A DNA stretch of 64,000 bases from JBFLVU01 sp037444825 (lineage in GTDB: Bacteria > Acidobacteriota > UBA4820 > DSQY01): the NCBI GenBank assembly GCA_037444825.1, contig JBBILR010000001.1, positions 62,001 to 126,000 on the forward strand, written 5' to 3'. Below are positions 43,804-56,032 of the stretch, piece by piece. Numbering within the stretch: the first letter of the stretch is position 1; each line of letters opens with the position of its first letter. Under the pieces are notes generated by a model that ran no database searches, was not told the origin of the DNA, and worked only from the letters and a program-made list of their open reading frames with translations. Both the position numbers and the translations under genes were made by a program.

Positions 43804-44909
43804 CACCCTCGGGCGACTACTACGAGATCCTGGGCGTTTCCCGCACGGCATCCCAGGAGGAGATCAAGTCGGCCTACCGGAAGGCCGCCCTCAAGTACCA
43901 CCCGGACCGGAACCCCGGGGACCGGGAGGCGGAGGAGAAGTTCAAGAAGGCCAGCGAGGCCTATTCGGTCCTGGGGGACCCGGAGAAGCGGGCCCGCTAC
44001 GACCGCTTCGGGACGGCGGAGGTGGGCCCCGGCGGGGGGATCCCGTGGGATTCCGACGTCTTCTCCGACTTCTCCGACCTCCTGGGCGGCCTCTTCGGCT
44101 TCGGCGACCTCTTCGGCGGGGGCCGCTCCACCCGGGGGCCCCAGCGGGGGCAGGACCTACGGTACGACCTTCGGCTGACGCTGGAGGAGGCCTTCTCCGG
44201 CAAGGAGGAGACCCTCACCATCCCCAAGGAGGAACCCTGCCCCGCCTGCCGGGGAACCGGGTCCTCGTCGGGCCAGCGGATCACCTGCTCCGCCTGCCGG
44301 GGCCGGGGGACGGTGGCCTTCCGGCAGGGCTTCTTCACGGTGAGCCGGACCTGTCCCCAGTGCCGGGGGGAAGGGGAGATCGTGCGGGACCCTTGCGGCG
44401 AGTGCCGCGGGCGGGGGCGGCGCAGGACCCAGAAGACCCTCAAAATCCGCATCCCGGCGGGGGTGGACACCGGCTCCCGCCTGCGGATCGCCGGAGAGGG
44501 GGACGCCCCCGAGCGCTCCCCCGGGCCGCCCGGGGACCTCTACCTCTTCATCGAGGTTCAGGAACACCCCTTCTACCAGCGGGGCGGGGACGACCTCTAC
44601 TGCCTCATCCCCCTCACGGTGCCCCAGGCGGTCCTGGGCACGGAGGTGGTCCTGGAGACCTTCGAGGGGGAGGAGAAGATCTCCGTTCCCGCCGGCACCC
44701 AAACCGGGGAGCGCTTCCGCATCCACGGGAAGGGCATGCCGCGGCTGGGGAGATCCGGCCGGGGCGACCTCTACGTGGAGGTGCGGGTGCACGTTCCCAC
44801 GAAGCTCTCCAAGGAGGAGAAGCGCCTCTACGGAGAACTGCTCCGGCTGGAGAAGGAGCGGGAGGAGAAGGGGGGCTTCTTCCGAAAGGTCATGGACCGG
44901 TGGAGCTGA
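43800..44909 (+). CDS. dnaJ: Chaperone DnaJ (Hsp40)
   Basis: A 369-residue type A DnaJ: J domain with YHPDRNPGD (HPD), Gly/Phe-rich region (GGLFGFGDLFGGG), four zinc-ribbon repeats CPACRGTG, CSACRGRG, CPQCRGEG, CGECRGRG, and the C-terminal substrate domain. It stimulates DnaK ATPase. ATG at 43800 overlaps the dnaK stop by 4 bp. Confidence 0.94.
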
Positions 44910-44951
44910 GGGCCGAAGGTCCGGCCCCGGCCCCGAAGGGGAGAGAAGAGC

Positions 44952-45569
44952 ATGGTGAGGGCGTTGCGGATTCTTTCCATGGCCGCGGCTTCCGCCGGGT
45001 TCTTGGCCTGCACCGGCCTGGACCCGGCCATGAACGACGTCTCCCGCCGGGTGGACGCCCTGAGGGCGGAGGTGAGCCGCCTGGCCGAGGAGCAGAAGGG
45101 CCTCGCCGAGGAGATCCGCCGCCTGCGCGCGGGGAGCGGCGGGTCCCCCTCGGCGGCGGAAGGGGGGAGTGCCGCCGAAGCGCGGCTGGAGGTCCAGAAC
45201 CTCCCCGCCGACCCGGCGGCCCGGTACAAGGAGGCCTTCTCCCTCCTGGAGGCGGGAAGGTACCCCGAGGCCGAGGCGGCCTTCGGGGCCTTCGTGGCCG
45301 CCTACCCCCAGTCGGACCTCGCCGACAACGCCCAGTACTGGATCGGCGAGTGTCTGTACTCCGAGAAAAAGTTCGAGGAAGCCCGGAAGGCCTTCCGGGC
45401 CGTCTCCGACCACTTTCCCTTCGGCAACAAGGTCCCCGACGCCCTCTACAAGGAGGCCCTGTGCCAGCGGGCCCTCGGGGACGATGCGGGGGCGGAGAAG
45501 ACGCTGGCGCGGCTGAGGGACCTCTTTCCCGACTCGGAGGCCGCCGCCAAGGCGGGGGCCCCGCGGTGA
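44952..45569 (+). CDS. cpoB: CpoB/YbgF-like lipoprotein with coiled coil and TPRs
   Basis: A 205-residue predicted lipoprotein: lipobox SAGFLAC (Cys20), a coiled coil (VSRRVDALRAEVSRLAEEQK), a Ser/Gly linker, then TPR units (YKEAFSLLEAGRYPEAEAAF, YWIGECLYSEKKFEEARKAF, DALYKEALCQRALGDDAGAE). This is the YbgF/CpoB layout, which coordinates PBP1B and Tol during division in E. coli; the rest of the tol cluster is not adjacent. It follows dnaJ by 42 bp. Confidence 0.8.
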   Translation: MVRALRILSMAAASAGFLACTGLDPAMNDVSRRVDALRAEVSRLAEEQKGLAEEIRRLRAGSGGSPSAAEGGSAAEARLEVQNLPADPAARYKEAFSLLEAGRYPEAEAAFGAFVAAYPQSDLADNAQYWIGECLYSEKKFEEARKAFRAVSDHFPFGNKVPDALYKEALCQRALGDDAGAEKTLARLRDLFPDSEAAAKAGAPR

Positions 45570-45594
45570 GCGCCCGTCCGGCCCCCCACCCCGG

Positions 45595-46575
45595 TTGGCC
45601 CCTCCCTCTTCGGTGACCCCCGTGGCGTCTCCGGGTCCATCGGCCGAGCCCTCCCCCGGCCCGTTCCCCGGAGCCGAAGCCCTTCTCCGGGAGGCTTCTT
45701 CCCTCTCCTGGATTTCTCTCGAGGCCGACGCCTCCGCCCGGAAATACGAAGCCGCGCGGTGGCGGGGGCTGGAGATTCTTCGCGTCTCCTACGGCGAGGA
45801 CCGGGACGGTCTGCTCCGCTGGGCCTTCCTGACGCCACGCCTGGAGGCCGCCTCCATCCGGGTCCCCCGCCTCTACGCCGTGGACCTCCATGGGGCCGCG
45901 GCCTACGTGGAACGCATCGAGGGGACGCCCCTCTCGCGGCTCTCGTTGGCCGGGGAGTGGGAGGCCCCCCTGCTCGACATCGCCGCCCGCGTCTCTTCCT
46001 TGCCGCCCTGGGAGGGGGAGCCGGCCCTGCTGGCCTTGGACCGAGACCGGCTCCGCTTCGAGCTCGACTTTTTCCTCCTGCACTTCTTCCAGGGGCTTCT
46101 CAACCGGAGGGCGGAGCCCGGCCTTCCGGAGGGCCTGAGGGCCCTGGCGGAGGAGGTGGCCTCCTATCCCCGGACCCTGGCCCACCGGGACTTCCACACC
46201 GACAACCTCCTGCGCTCCGCCTCCGGCGAGGTGGTCCTCCTCGACTACCAGGACGCCCTCCTCGCCCCCCGGTGCTACGACGCCGCCTCCCTGGCCGTGG
46301 ACGCGTACCGGGGGCCCGACCGAGACGGGGAGGCGCGCATCGAGCGGTGGGCCTTGGGGAACCTGGGGGCCCCCGCCGAGGAGTTTCGGCGGACGGCCCT
46401 CCAGCGGGTCCTCAAGGCCCTGGGGACCTTCGGGTACCAGGTGACCCGTCGCCGAAAGGCGAGGTACATCGCCGCGGCCCGGCGATCGACCGTTCAGGCC
46501 CGGAGGCTCCTGGGGTGGGCGCCGGCGCCTCTCCCGGGACTCGAGGACGCCCTCCGGGAGGCCGAGGGCCTCTGA
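45595..46575 (+). CDS. Aminoglycoside phosphotransferase-fold kinase (AmgK-like?)
   Basis: A ~326-residue APH-fold phosphotransferase. The catalytic loop LAHRDFHTDNLL and the metal-binding VVLLDYQDALLAP (DxD-type) are intact. AmgK-like sugar kinases of cell-wall recycling share this pattern, but its usual partner MurU is not adjacent, so the substrate is unknown. The start is uncertain: the annotated TTG at 45595 has no ribosome site, and GTG codons at 45613 and 45622 are alternatives. Confidence 0.72.
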   Translation: MAPPSSVTPVASPGPSAEPSPGPFPGAEALLREASSLSWISLEADASARKYEAARWRGLEILRVSYGEDRDGLLRWAFLTPRLEAASIRVPRLYAVDLHGAAAYVERIEGTPLSRLSLAGEWEAPLLDIAARVSSLPPWEGEPALLALDRDRLRFELDFFLLHFFQGLLNRRAEPGLPEGLRALAEEVASYPRTLAHRDFHTDNLLRSASGEVVLLDYQDALLAPRCYDAASLAVDAYRGPDRDGEARIERWALGNLGAPAEEFRRTALQRVLKALGTFGYQVTRRRKARYIAAARRSTVQARRLLGWAPAPLPGLEDALREAEGL

Positions 46576-46626
46576 AAGAAAAGCCGGGGCGATTTCCCAT
46601 CCGGCCGTCCGCCGGGTCGTAAACCT

Positions 46627-46655
46627 TTGAAGCGGCCCCCGGAGCCACGTACACT
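46627..46655 (+). promoter_or_regulatory. Candidate sigma-70-type promoter of the mutase gene
   Basis: TTGAAG (46627-46632), 17-bp spacer, TACACT (46650-46655), 20 bp before the ATG at 46675 and just upstream of GGAGG (46664-46668). Confidence 0.5.
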
Positions 46656-46674
46656 TCCCCTCTGGAGGTTTCCC

Positions 46675-48330
46675 ATGGAGGAGCCCGATTCTTCCTTGGA
46701 CGGCAAGGTCCGCGCGTTCGAAGAAAAGCTCGCGAGGCACCTGGAAAAGGGCGGGCGGAAGGAGGTCCGAACCGATTCGGGCCTCGCCGTCAAGGTGCTC
46801 TACACGCCTCTGGACCTCCCCGGCTGGTCCTACGAAGAGCGGCTGGGGTTTCCTGGCGAGGCGCCCTTCACCCGGGGGGTCCAGCCCACCATGTACCGAG
46901 GGCGCTTCTGGACCATGCGCCAGTACGCCGGTTTCGGCACCGCCGAGGAGAGCAACCGCCGGTACCGGTACCTGCTAGAACAAGGCCAGACGGGGCTTTC
47001 CGTGGCCTTCGACCTGCCGACCCAGATGGGCCTGGACTCCGACGACCCCCTGGCCGAGGGGGAAGTGGGGAAGGTCGGCGTGGCCGTGGACTCCATCGAG
47101 GACATGGAGATCCTCTTCCGCGGCATCCCCCTGGACAGGGTGAGCACTTCCATGACCATCAACGCCACGGCCTTCATCCTCCTCTGCCTCTACCAGGAAG
47201 TGGCCGAGCGGCAGGGCGTCGCCCCCGAGGCCCTCACGGGGACCGTTCAGAACGACATCCTGAAGGAGTACGTCGCCCGGGGGACCTACATCTTCCCCCC
47301 GCGCCCCTCCCTGCGGATCATCACCGACCTCTTCGCGTACGCCACCAAAACCCTTCCCCGCTTCAACACCGTGTCCATCTCCGGCTACCACATCCGGGAG
47401 GCGGGGAGCACCGCCGCCCAGGAGATCGCCTTCACGCTCCTGGACGGCCTGACCTACGTGAAGGCGGCGGTGGAGGCGGGCCTCGACGTGGACGCCTTCG
47501 GCGAGCGCCTTTCCTTCTTCTTCAACGCCCACAGCCACTTCCTGGAGGAGGTGGCCAAGTTCCGCGCCGCCCGGCGTCTCTGGGGGCGCCTCATGGCCGA
47601 GCGGTTCGGGGCGAAAAACCCCCGGGCCCGCATGCTCCGCTTTCACACGCAGACGGCCGGTTCGACCCTCACGGCCCAGCAGCCCCTCGTCAACGTGGTG
47701 CGGACCGCCGTCGAAGCGCTGGCCGCCGTCCTGGGGGGGACCCAGTCGCTCCACACCAACTCCTTCGACGAGGCCCTGGGCCTTCCCACCGAGGAGGCCG
47801 CCACGCTGGCGCTGCGGACCCAGCAGGTTCTCGCGTACGAGTGCGGCGCCGGCGACACGGTGGACCCCTTCGCCGGCTCCTACGCCGTGGAGGCCCTCAC
47901 CGACGCCCTGGAGGCCGAGGCCCTGAAGATCATGGCGGAGGTGGAGCGCCGGGGAGGCATGGTGGCCGCCATCGAGTCGGGGTACGTGCAGGAGGAGATC
48001 CAGAACGCCGCCTACCGCGCCCAGCAGGCCGTGGAACGGGGAGAGAAGGTGGTGGTGGGGGTCAACCGCTTCACCGACGCCCGGGAGGTCCACCCCCCCG
48101 TTCTCAAGGTGGACCCGGAGCTGGAGCGCCGCCAAGTGGAAAGGGTGCGGGCCTTTCGCGAGAAGAGGCCCAAAGCCCCCTGGGAAGCGGCCCTCCGCAA
48201 GGTCGACGACGCCGCCCGAAGCGGGGAGAACCTCCTTCCCGCCACCCTGGAGGCGGTGAAGGCCTGCGCCACCGTCGGCGAGATCGTCTCCGTCCTGAAG
48301 CGGACTTTCGGCACCCAGGACCGGTCCTGA
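46675..48330 (+). CDS. Methylmalonyl-CoA mutase, large (catalytic) subunit
   Basis: A 551-residue mutase catalytic chain. GVQPTMYRGRFWTMRQYAGFGTA, LSVAFDLPTQMGLDSDD, SISGYHIREAGSTAAQE and TAGSTLTAQQPLVNVVRT are hallmark TIM-barrel motifs that bind acyl-CoA. The cobalamin-binding domain (DxHxxG) is absent, so a separate small subunit is expected elsewhere; neither it nor MeaB is in this window. It would interconvert methylmalonyl-CoA and succinyl-CoA, though related acyl-CoA mutases are possible. GGAGG lies 6 bases before the ATG at 46675. Confidence 0.9.
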   Translation: MEEPDSSLDGKVRAFEEKLARHLEKGGRKEVRTDSGLAVKVLYTPLDLPGWSYEERLGFPGEAPFTRGVQPTMYRGRFWTMRQYAGFGTAEESNRRYRYLLEQGQTGLSVAFDLPTQMGLDSDDPLAEGEVGKVGVAVDSIEDMEILFRGIPLDRVSTSMTINATAFILLCLYQEVAERQGVAPEALTGTVQNDILKEYVARGTYIFPPRPSLRIITDLFAYATKTLPRFNTVSISGYHIREAGSTAAQEIAFTLLDGLTYVKAAVEAGLDVDAFGERLSFFFNAHSHFLEEVAKFRAARRLWGRLMAERFGAKNPRARMLRFHTQTAGSTLTAQQPLVNVVRTAVEALAAVLGGTQSLHTNSFDEALGLPTEEAATLALRTQQVLAYECGAGDTVDPFAGSYAVEALTDALEAEALKIMAEVERRGGMVAAIESGYVQEEIQNAAYRAQQAVERGEKVVVGVNRFTDAREVHPPVLKVDPELERRQVERVRAFREKRPKAPWEAALRKVDDAARSGENLLPATLEAVKACATVGEIVSVLKRTFGTQDRS

Positions 48331-48357
48331 GGAAGGGGCGCCGCCTCCTTCCCGGCG

Positions 48358-48387
48358 TTGAACACCCCAGGAGCCCTGGGGTATCCT
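48358..48387 (+). promoter_or_regulatory. Promoter with a palindrome in its spacer, upstream of the desaturase
   Basis: TTGAAC (48358-48363), 18-bp spacer, TATCCT (48382-48387). The spacer is almost entirely the perfect dyad CCCCAGG-AGC-CCTGGGG (48365-48381). It could be an operator or, alternatively, a terminator stem for the mutase gene. Confidence 0.45.
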
Positions 48388-48473
48388 GGAGCCCCGGGGC
48401 GGGGCCGCCCGGGCCCCCTGCCGGAACCGGAGGCGACGAGGCTTTCCCCCAGGAGCGTGTTGGGGAGGCGGCC

Positions 48474-49538
48474 ATGAGCACGGAAGGCACCCCCACGGAA
48501 ATGCAACGTTTTTCCGGGCCCGAAGGCCGGTCTCCGAAGCGCCCCTCCTGGCTGAGGGAGATGGCCGCCTTCGAGAAGGCCCGCTGGGGAAGGGCCTGGG
48601 GCCAGGTGCTGGACACCCTGCTTCCCTACCTGGGGCTCTGGGCTCTCCTGATTTTCGGCCTGAGGCGGAGATGGGCCTACGGCTGGATCCTCCTCCTGGC
48701 CTTTGCGGCCGCGGGCTTTCTCGTCCGCCTCTTCATCCTCTTTCACGACTGTTGCCACGGTTCCTTTTTTCCCTCGCGCCGAATGAACACCCTCTTTGGA
48801 AGCCTGGCGGGGGTCTTGACCTTCACCCCCTTCGCCGCGTGGCGCGCCGACCACAACACCCACCACGTGAACGTCGGCAACCTGGACCGCCGCGGGGTGG
48901 GCGACGTGGACACGTGGACGGTGGAGGAGTACCGAAGGGCCTCGCCGGGCGCCCGCCTCCGGTACCGGGCCTACCGTCATCCCTTCGTGCTGTTCGTTTT
49001 GGGACCCGTCTGGACCTTCCTCATCACCTTCCGCTTTTTCCCCCGGAACGCGGGAAGGAAGGAGCGGTGGAGCGTGCTGCTCACCGATCTGGCCCTGGCG
49101 GGGATCTTGTTCCTGGCTTCCGCCACCATCGGCCTCAAGGCCTACCTCCTGATCCAGGGGCCGGTGATCTTTCTGGCGGGTGTCTTCGGCGTCTGGCTCT
49201 TCTACGTCCAGCACCAGTTCGAGGGGACCTACTGGGCCCGGGAAGGGGAGTACGACCCGGTGAAGGCGGCCCTCCAAGGTAGTTCGTTCTACCGCCTCCC
49301 CCGCCTGCTCCAGTGGTTCAGCGGCAACATCGGCTTCCACCACATCCACCACCTGAGGCCCCGGATCCCCAACTACAACCTGGAGCGGTGCCAGGAGGCC
49401 TTTCCGGAGCTCGCCGGGGTGAAGCCCCTGAGGCTGCGAGAGAGCCTTCGCTGCGTGCGCCTGGCGCTGTGGGACGAAGAGACCAAGCGGCTGATCCCCT
49501 TTCGGGCCCTCGCCGAAGGCCGGGCCGCTCCGGCCTGA
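48474..49538 (+). CDS. Membrane fatty acid desaturase
   Basis: A 354-residue integral membrane desaturase. The three histidine boxes HDCCH, HNTHH and HHIHH are present and spaced as in the DesA/acyl-lipid family, with four or more membrane helices. It would introduce a double bond into acyl chains using a di-iron centre and oxygen. GGGGAGG precedes the ATG at 48474. It lies 143 bp after the mutase gene, behind the promoter/palindrome described separately. Confidence 0.85.
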   Translation: MSTEGTPTEMQRFSGPEGRSPKRPSWLREMAAFEKARWGRAWGQVLDTLLPYLGLWALLIFGLRRRWAYGWILLLAFAAAGFLVRLFILFHDCCHGSFFPSRRMNTLFGSLAGVLTFTPFAAWRADHNTHHVNVGNLDRRGVGDVDTWTVEEYRRASPGARLRYRAYRHPFVLFVLGPVWTFLITFRFFPRNAGRKERWSVLLTDLALAGILFLASATIGLKAYLLIQGPVIFLAGVFGVWLFYVQHQFEGTYWAREGEYDPVKAALQGSSFYRLPRLLQWFSGNIGFHHIHHLRPRIPNYNLERCQEAFPELAGVKPLRLRESLRCVRLALWDEETKRLIPFRALAEGRAAPA

Positions 49539-49565
49539 AGGGCCTCCACCGGGTGCGGCCGGCTC

Positions 49566-50501
49566 TCAGGGAAAGAGGAGGGGTTTGAGGTAGACGGCCG
49601 CCAGCGTAAGGACCACCGCGGAAAGGATGGTCTTGATCAGCCGGGCCGGCAGGTGCTTCTGGAGACGGGCCCCGGCGTACATCCCCGCGGCGCCTCCCAG
49701 GCCGAAGAGAAGCCCCAGCGGGTAGTCGGGGGCGGCCAGCGACTCGGGCCTCAGCCAGCCGAGGATCTGGAAGGAAGCCACCCCCACCAGGGAGGTGGCG
49801 AAGGTCCCCAGCAGGGCCGCCCCGGCGACGGTGTAAACCGGAAGGCCGAAGAAGGCCACGAAGAAGGGCGCGAGGAAGGCCCCTCCCCCGATGCCGTAAA
49901 CCCCCCCGGCCAGCCCCACCACGAAGCTGAGAGCGAAGAGGGCGGGGGTGGCGAAGGAGAACCGTTCGCCCAGAAAGGAGTAGGTGACCCGGTTCCAAGC
50001 GAAGCGCTCCACCTCCACCTTGGGAAGGGCGGCCGTCGCCCCTTTCCACTCCTTCTGGAGCTTCTGGAAACGCTCCTCCGCGGCGGCCTGGGCTCTGGAT
50101 TCCCCGCCGGATCGGAGGAGGGAGTGGACCATCCGAAGCCCCAGGGCCAATAGGACGAAGGCGGCGAAGACCTTGAAGCGGCGGGGGTCCGGGAGGTAGG
50201 CGACGCGGAGGTACGCCCCCAGGAGGACTCCCGGCAGGGTGGCGGCCACCACCACCGCAGAGAGCGGCCAGACGAGCCGGCCTTCCCGCGCGTAGCGGTA
50301 GACCCCTCCGGGGATGGCCACCACGTTGAACAGGTGGTTGGTGGCCGAGACCCCGGGGGTGGTGTAGCCCAGCACGCTCATCTGAAAGGGGAGGAGCAGG
50401 AAGGCCCCCGACACCCCTCCCACGGAGGTGAAGGTCGAGACCAGAAAGGCCACCAGAGGCGGAACCCAGGGTTCCACCTCCACCCCGGAGGGGAAGACCA
50501 T
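49566..50501 (-). CDS. TauE/SafE-family sulfite/sulfonate-type permease
   Basis: A 311-residue membrane protein with about eight helices and the repeated STFTSVGGVSGAFLLLPF and GGVYGIGGGAFLAPFFVAFF motifs of the TauE/SafE family, which export or take up sulfur-containing anions or other organic acids. The ATG at 50501 has no strong ribosome site. It lies 9 bp downstream of the CMD-family gene, so both are probably cotranscribed. Substrate is unknown. Confidence 0.82.
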   Translation of the reverse strand: MVFPSGVEVEPWVPPLVAFLVSTFTSVGGVSGAFLLLPFQMSVLGYTTPGVSATNHLFNVVAIPGGVYRYAREGRLVWPLSAVVVAATLPGVLLGAYLRVAYLPDPRRFKVFAAFVLLALGLRMVHSLLRSGGESRAQAAAEERFQKLQKEWKGATAALPKVEVERFAWNRVTYSFLGERFSFATPALFALSFVVGLAGGVYGIGGGAFLAPFFVAFFGLPVYTVAGAALLGTFATSLVGVASFQILGWLRPESLAAPDYPLGLLFGLGGAAGMYAGARLQKHLPARLIKTILSAVVLTLAAVYLKPLLFP

Positions 50502-50510
50502 GAAGGAGAC

Positions 50511-50867
50511 CTACTTTTTCCGCTTCTCCTTGGGGGGCTTTCCGGGTCTCTTTTCCGGCGGCAGGAGATCCCCCACCCACGTCAGCGCGGCCATCATGGA
50601 GGGGAAGCCGATGGTCGTCAGGGAGAGGTAGACGGCGTGGCGGACGTCCTCGGGGGAAAGGCCCGCCTTCAGGCCCTTCCGGACCTGGGCGTGGACGGCG
50701 CCCTCCAGGCGCGCCCCCACCGCCACCGCCAGCTTCACCAGGGCCCGCTCCCGCGGAGAGAGAGGACCCGCGGCGTGGCAGGCGGCGGAGAGGGCCTCGT
50801 AGGCCTCGGCCATCTCGGGGTGGTTCTTCTGGAACCGGGCGAAGGGTTTGGGCAGCTTTTCGGTCAT
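50511..50867 (-). CDS. Carboxymuconolactone decarboxylase-fold protein lacking the AhpD Cys pair
   Basis: A 118-residue CMD-family protein: LSPRERALVKLAVAVGARLEGAVHAQVRKGLKAGLS carries the E ... H pattern of the family, but the usual C-x-x-C of AhpD peroxidase-type members is absent (GAVHAQVRKG). It may be a non-redox CMD-type protein. GGGAGG lies 6 bases before the ATG at 50867. It is divergent from actA. Confidence 0.78.
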   Translation of the reverse strand: MTEKLPKPFARFQKNHPEMAEAYEALSAACHAAGPLSPRERALVKLAVAVGARLEGAVHAQVRKGLKAGLSPEDVRHAVYLSLTTIGFPSMMAALTWVGDLLPPEKRPGKPPKEKRKK

Positions 50868-50897
50868 GGGAGTCCTCCCGGTCACCAGGGTAGCGCC

Positions 50898-50926
50898 TTG
50901 AAGTGCCGATGAAAAGGTCCTACCAT
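50898..50926 (+). promoter_or_regulatory. Candidate sigma-70-type promoter of the act-cta operon
   Basis: TTGAAG (50898-50903), 17-bp spacer, TACCAT (50921-50926), followed by the palindrome TTCTTAAAGAA (50926-50936). It lies 137 bp before the actA ATG. Both hexamers match 4 of 6 consensus bases. Confidence 0.45.
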
Positions 50927-51062
50927 TCTTAAAGAAACCGGCTGGGAATAAGCCCCCGAAACGGGAGGTTTGGGAATGCGATGCGGCCCCGGGAAGGGGC
51001 TTGGGGTGGACGGGGATTCCAATCCCCGTAGAAAAGCAGAGATCGAAGGCCTTGGAGGGTGG

Positions 51063-51626
51063 ATGCATCCTTACGACCGCTTCGCGAGGTGGTGGCTCCC
51101 CGTGGGAGGAGGGGCGGTTCTGGCGACGGTCCTGACGGTGGGGTGGGCGACGCAGCCCGACCGGTTTTCCCGGGCCTTCGCTCCCGAGCAGCCCATTCCC
51201 TATAGCCACAGGCTCCACGCCGGCTCCATGAAGATCCCCTGCGAGTACTGCCACACGGGGGTTCGGAAGTCGCGTCACGCCGGGATCCCCGCCGTGCAGA
51301 CCTGCATGAACTGCCACGCCGTGACCCGAACCGACCGGCCGGCCATTCAGAAGCTCGCCGCCCTCGCCCGGAGCGGCGAGGCCCTCCCCTGGAAGCGGGT
51401 CCACCGCCTCCCCGACCACGTCTTTTTCGACCACCGCCCCCACGTGGCCGCGGGGATCGCCTGCCAGACGTGCCACGGCGAGGTCCAGGAGATGGAGGTG
51501 GTCTCCCAGCGCATGTCCATGCGCATGGGGAACTGCCTGGGCTGCCACCGGGACGCCCACGCCGCCCTTCCCCCCGGGTCCCCGCCGCGGAAGGGCCCGG
51601 AGAACTGCAACGCCTGCCACCGCTAG
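51063..51626 (+). CDS. actA: Alternative complex III subunit A, pentaheme cytochrome c
   Basis: A 187-residue protein with one N-terminal helix (LPVGGGAVLATVLTVGW) and five c-type heme motifs: CEYCH, CMNCH, CQTCH, CLGCH and CNACH. Position and heme count match ActA of alternative complex III, which passes electrons from quinol to cytochrome c. The ATG at 51063 has GGAGG 4 bases upstream and is preferred to a more distal in-frame ATG. Confidence 0.88.
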   Translation: MHPYDRFARWWLPVGGGAVLATVLTVGWATQPDRFSRAFAPEQPIPYSHRLHAGSMKIPCEYCHTGVRKSRHAGIPAVQTCMNCHAVTRTDRPAIQKLAALARSGEALPWKRVHRLPDHVFFDHRPHVAAGIACQTCHGEVQEMEVVSQRMSMRMGNCLGCHRDAHAALPPGSPPRKGPENCNACHR

Positions 51627-51638
51627 GAAGAGAGGACC

Positions 51639-54637
<2,999 letters not shown>

Positions 54638-54641
<4 letters not shown>

Positions 54642-56032
54642 GCGTCCCCGCACCCGCGCCCCTTCCCGAGGAGCTGGCCCCCCCGCGTTACCTGGAGGGG
54701 GAAGTGACCCCGGGGGCCCTGGACGACCAGGTCCTCGCCTTCCCCGAACGGAAGCCCCCCCGAAAATGGTTCGTGGCCTTCGCCTTCACGGCCGCGCTGG
54801 CGGCGGCGGGGTTCGGGTTCATCGGGTACACCATCGCCACGGGCATCGGCGTCTGGGGGAACAACCGGCCGGTCTTCTGGGCCTTCGACATCATCAACTT
54901 CGTCTTCTGGGTGGGCATCGGCCACGCGGGCACCCTCATCTCCGCCATCCTCTTTCTCTTCCGGAAAACCTGGAGGAACGCCATCGCCCGCTTCTCCGAG
55001 GCCATGACCCTCTTCGCCGTCATGTGCGCCGGCCTCTTTCCGCTGATCCACGTGGGCAGGCCCTGGCTGGCCTTCTGGCTCTTTCCCTACCCCAACCAGA
55101 GGGCCCTGTGGACGAACTTCCGGTCCCCGCTCCTTTGGGACGTCTTCGCGGTGAGCACCTACTTCTCCGTCTCGTTGATGTTCTGGTACCTGGGCCTGGT
55201 CCCCGACCTGGCCTCCCTCCGGGACCGGACCACCCACCCGCTCCGGAAAAAGGTCTACACGGTGTTGAGCCTGGGCTGGCGGGGGGCCGCCTCCCACTGG
55301 GTCCACTACGAGAAGGCCTACCTCCTGCTGGCCGGGCTGGCCACGGGGCTGGTCCTCTCCGTCCACTCGGTGGTCTCCTTCGATTTCGCCGTCTCGGTGG
55401 TCCCCGGCTGGCACATGACGATCTTCCCCCCGTACTTCGTGGCGGGGGCCATCTTCGCCGGCTTCGCCATGGTGGTCCTGGTCCTCGTGGTGGTGCGCGA
55501 GTCCATGGACCTGAGGAACCTCATCACCCTCGACCACTTGGAGGTCATGAACAAGGTGATCCTGGGCGTCTCGTGCCTCATGGCCTACTCCTACTTCATG
55601 GAGGTCTTCACGGCGTGGTACAGCATGAACCCCTACCTGCACCACATCTTCCGGCAGTACGTCTCGGGGACCTACGGCTGGGCGGGGATCCTGACCCTCT
55701 GCTGCAACGTCCTCGCCCCCCAGGTCTTCTGGTTCCGGAAGGCCCGCCGCTCCTACCCCGTCATGATCCTCGTGGCCCTCTGCGTCACGGTGGGAATGTG
55801 GTTCGAGCGGTTCGTGATCATCGTCATCTCGCTCCACCAGGACTTCCTGCCCTCCGCCTGGCACGTTTACCTTCCCACGAAGGTGGACTTCGCCATCCTC
55901 CTGGGGTCCTTCGGCCTTTTCTTCACGCTGGTCCTCCTCTTCGCCCGGGTCCTTCCGGTGATCGCCACCACAGAGGTGAAGGCCGTCCTCCCCGGCGCCC
56001 AGCCGCGCCACGCCGGAGGCGGCCATGAGTGA
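54638..56032 (+). CDS. actC: Alternative complex III subunit C, NrfD-type membrane protein
   Basis: A 464-residue integral membrane protein with about ten helices of the NrfD/PsrC family, including FDIINFVFWVGIGHAGTLIS and HSVVSFDFAVSVVPGWHMT. It binds quinol in the membrane. ATG at 54638 overlaps the actB stop (ATGA) and its end overlaps the next gene by 8 bp. Confidence 0.89.
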
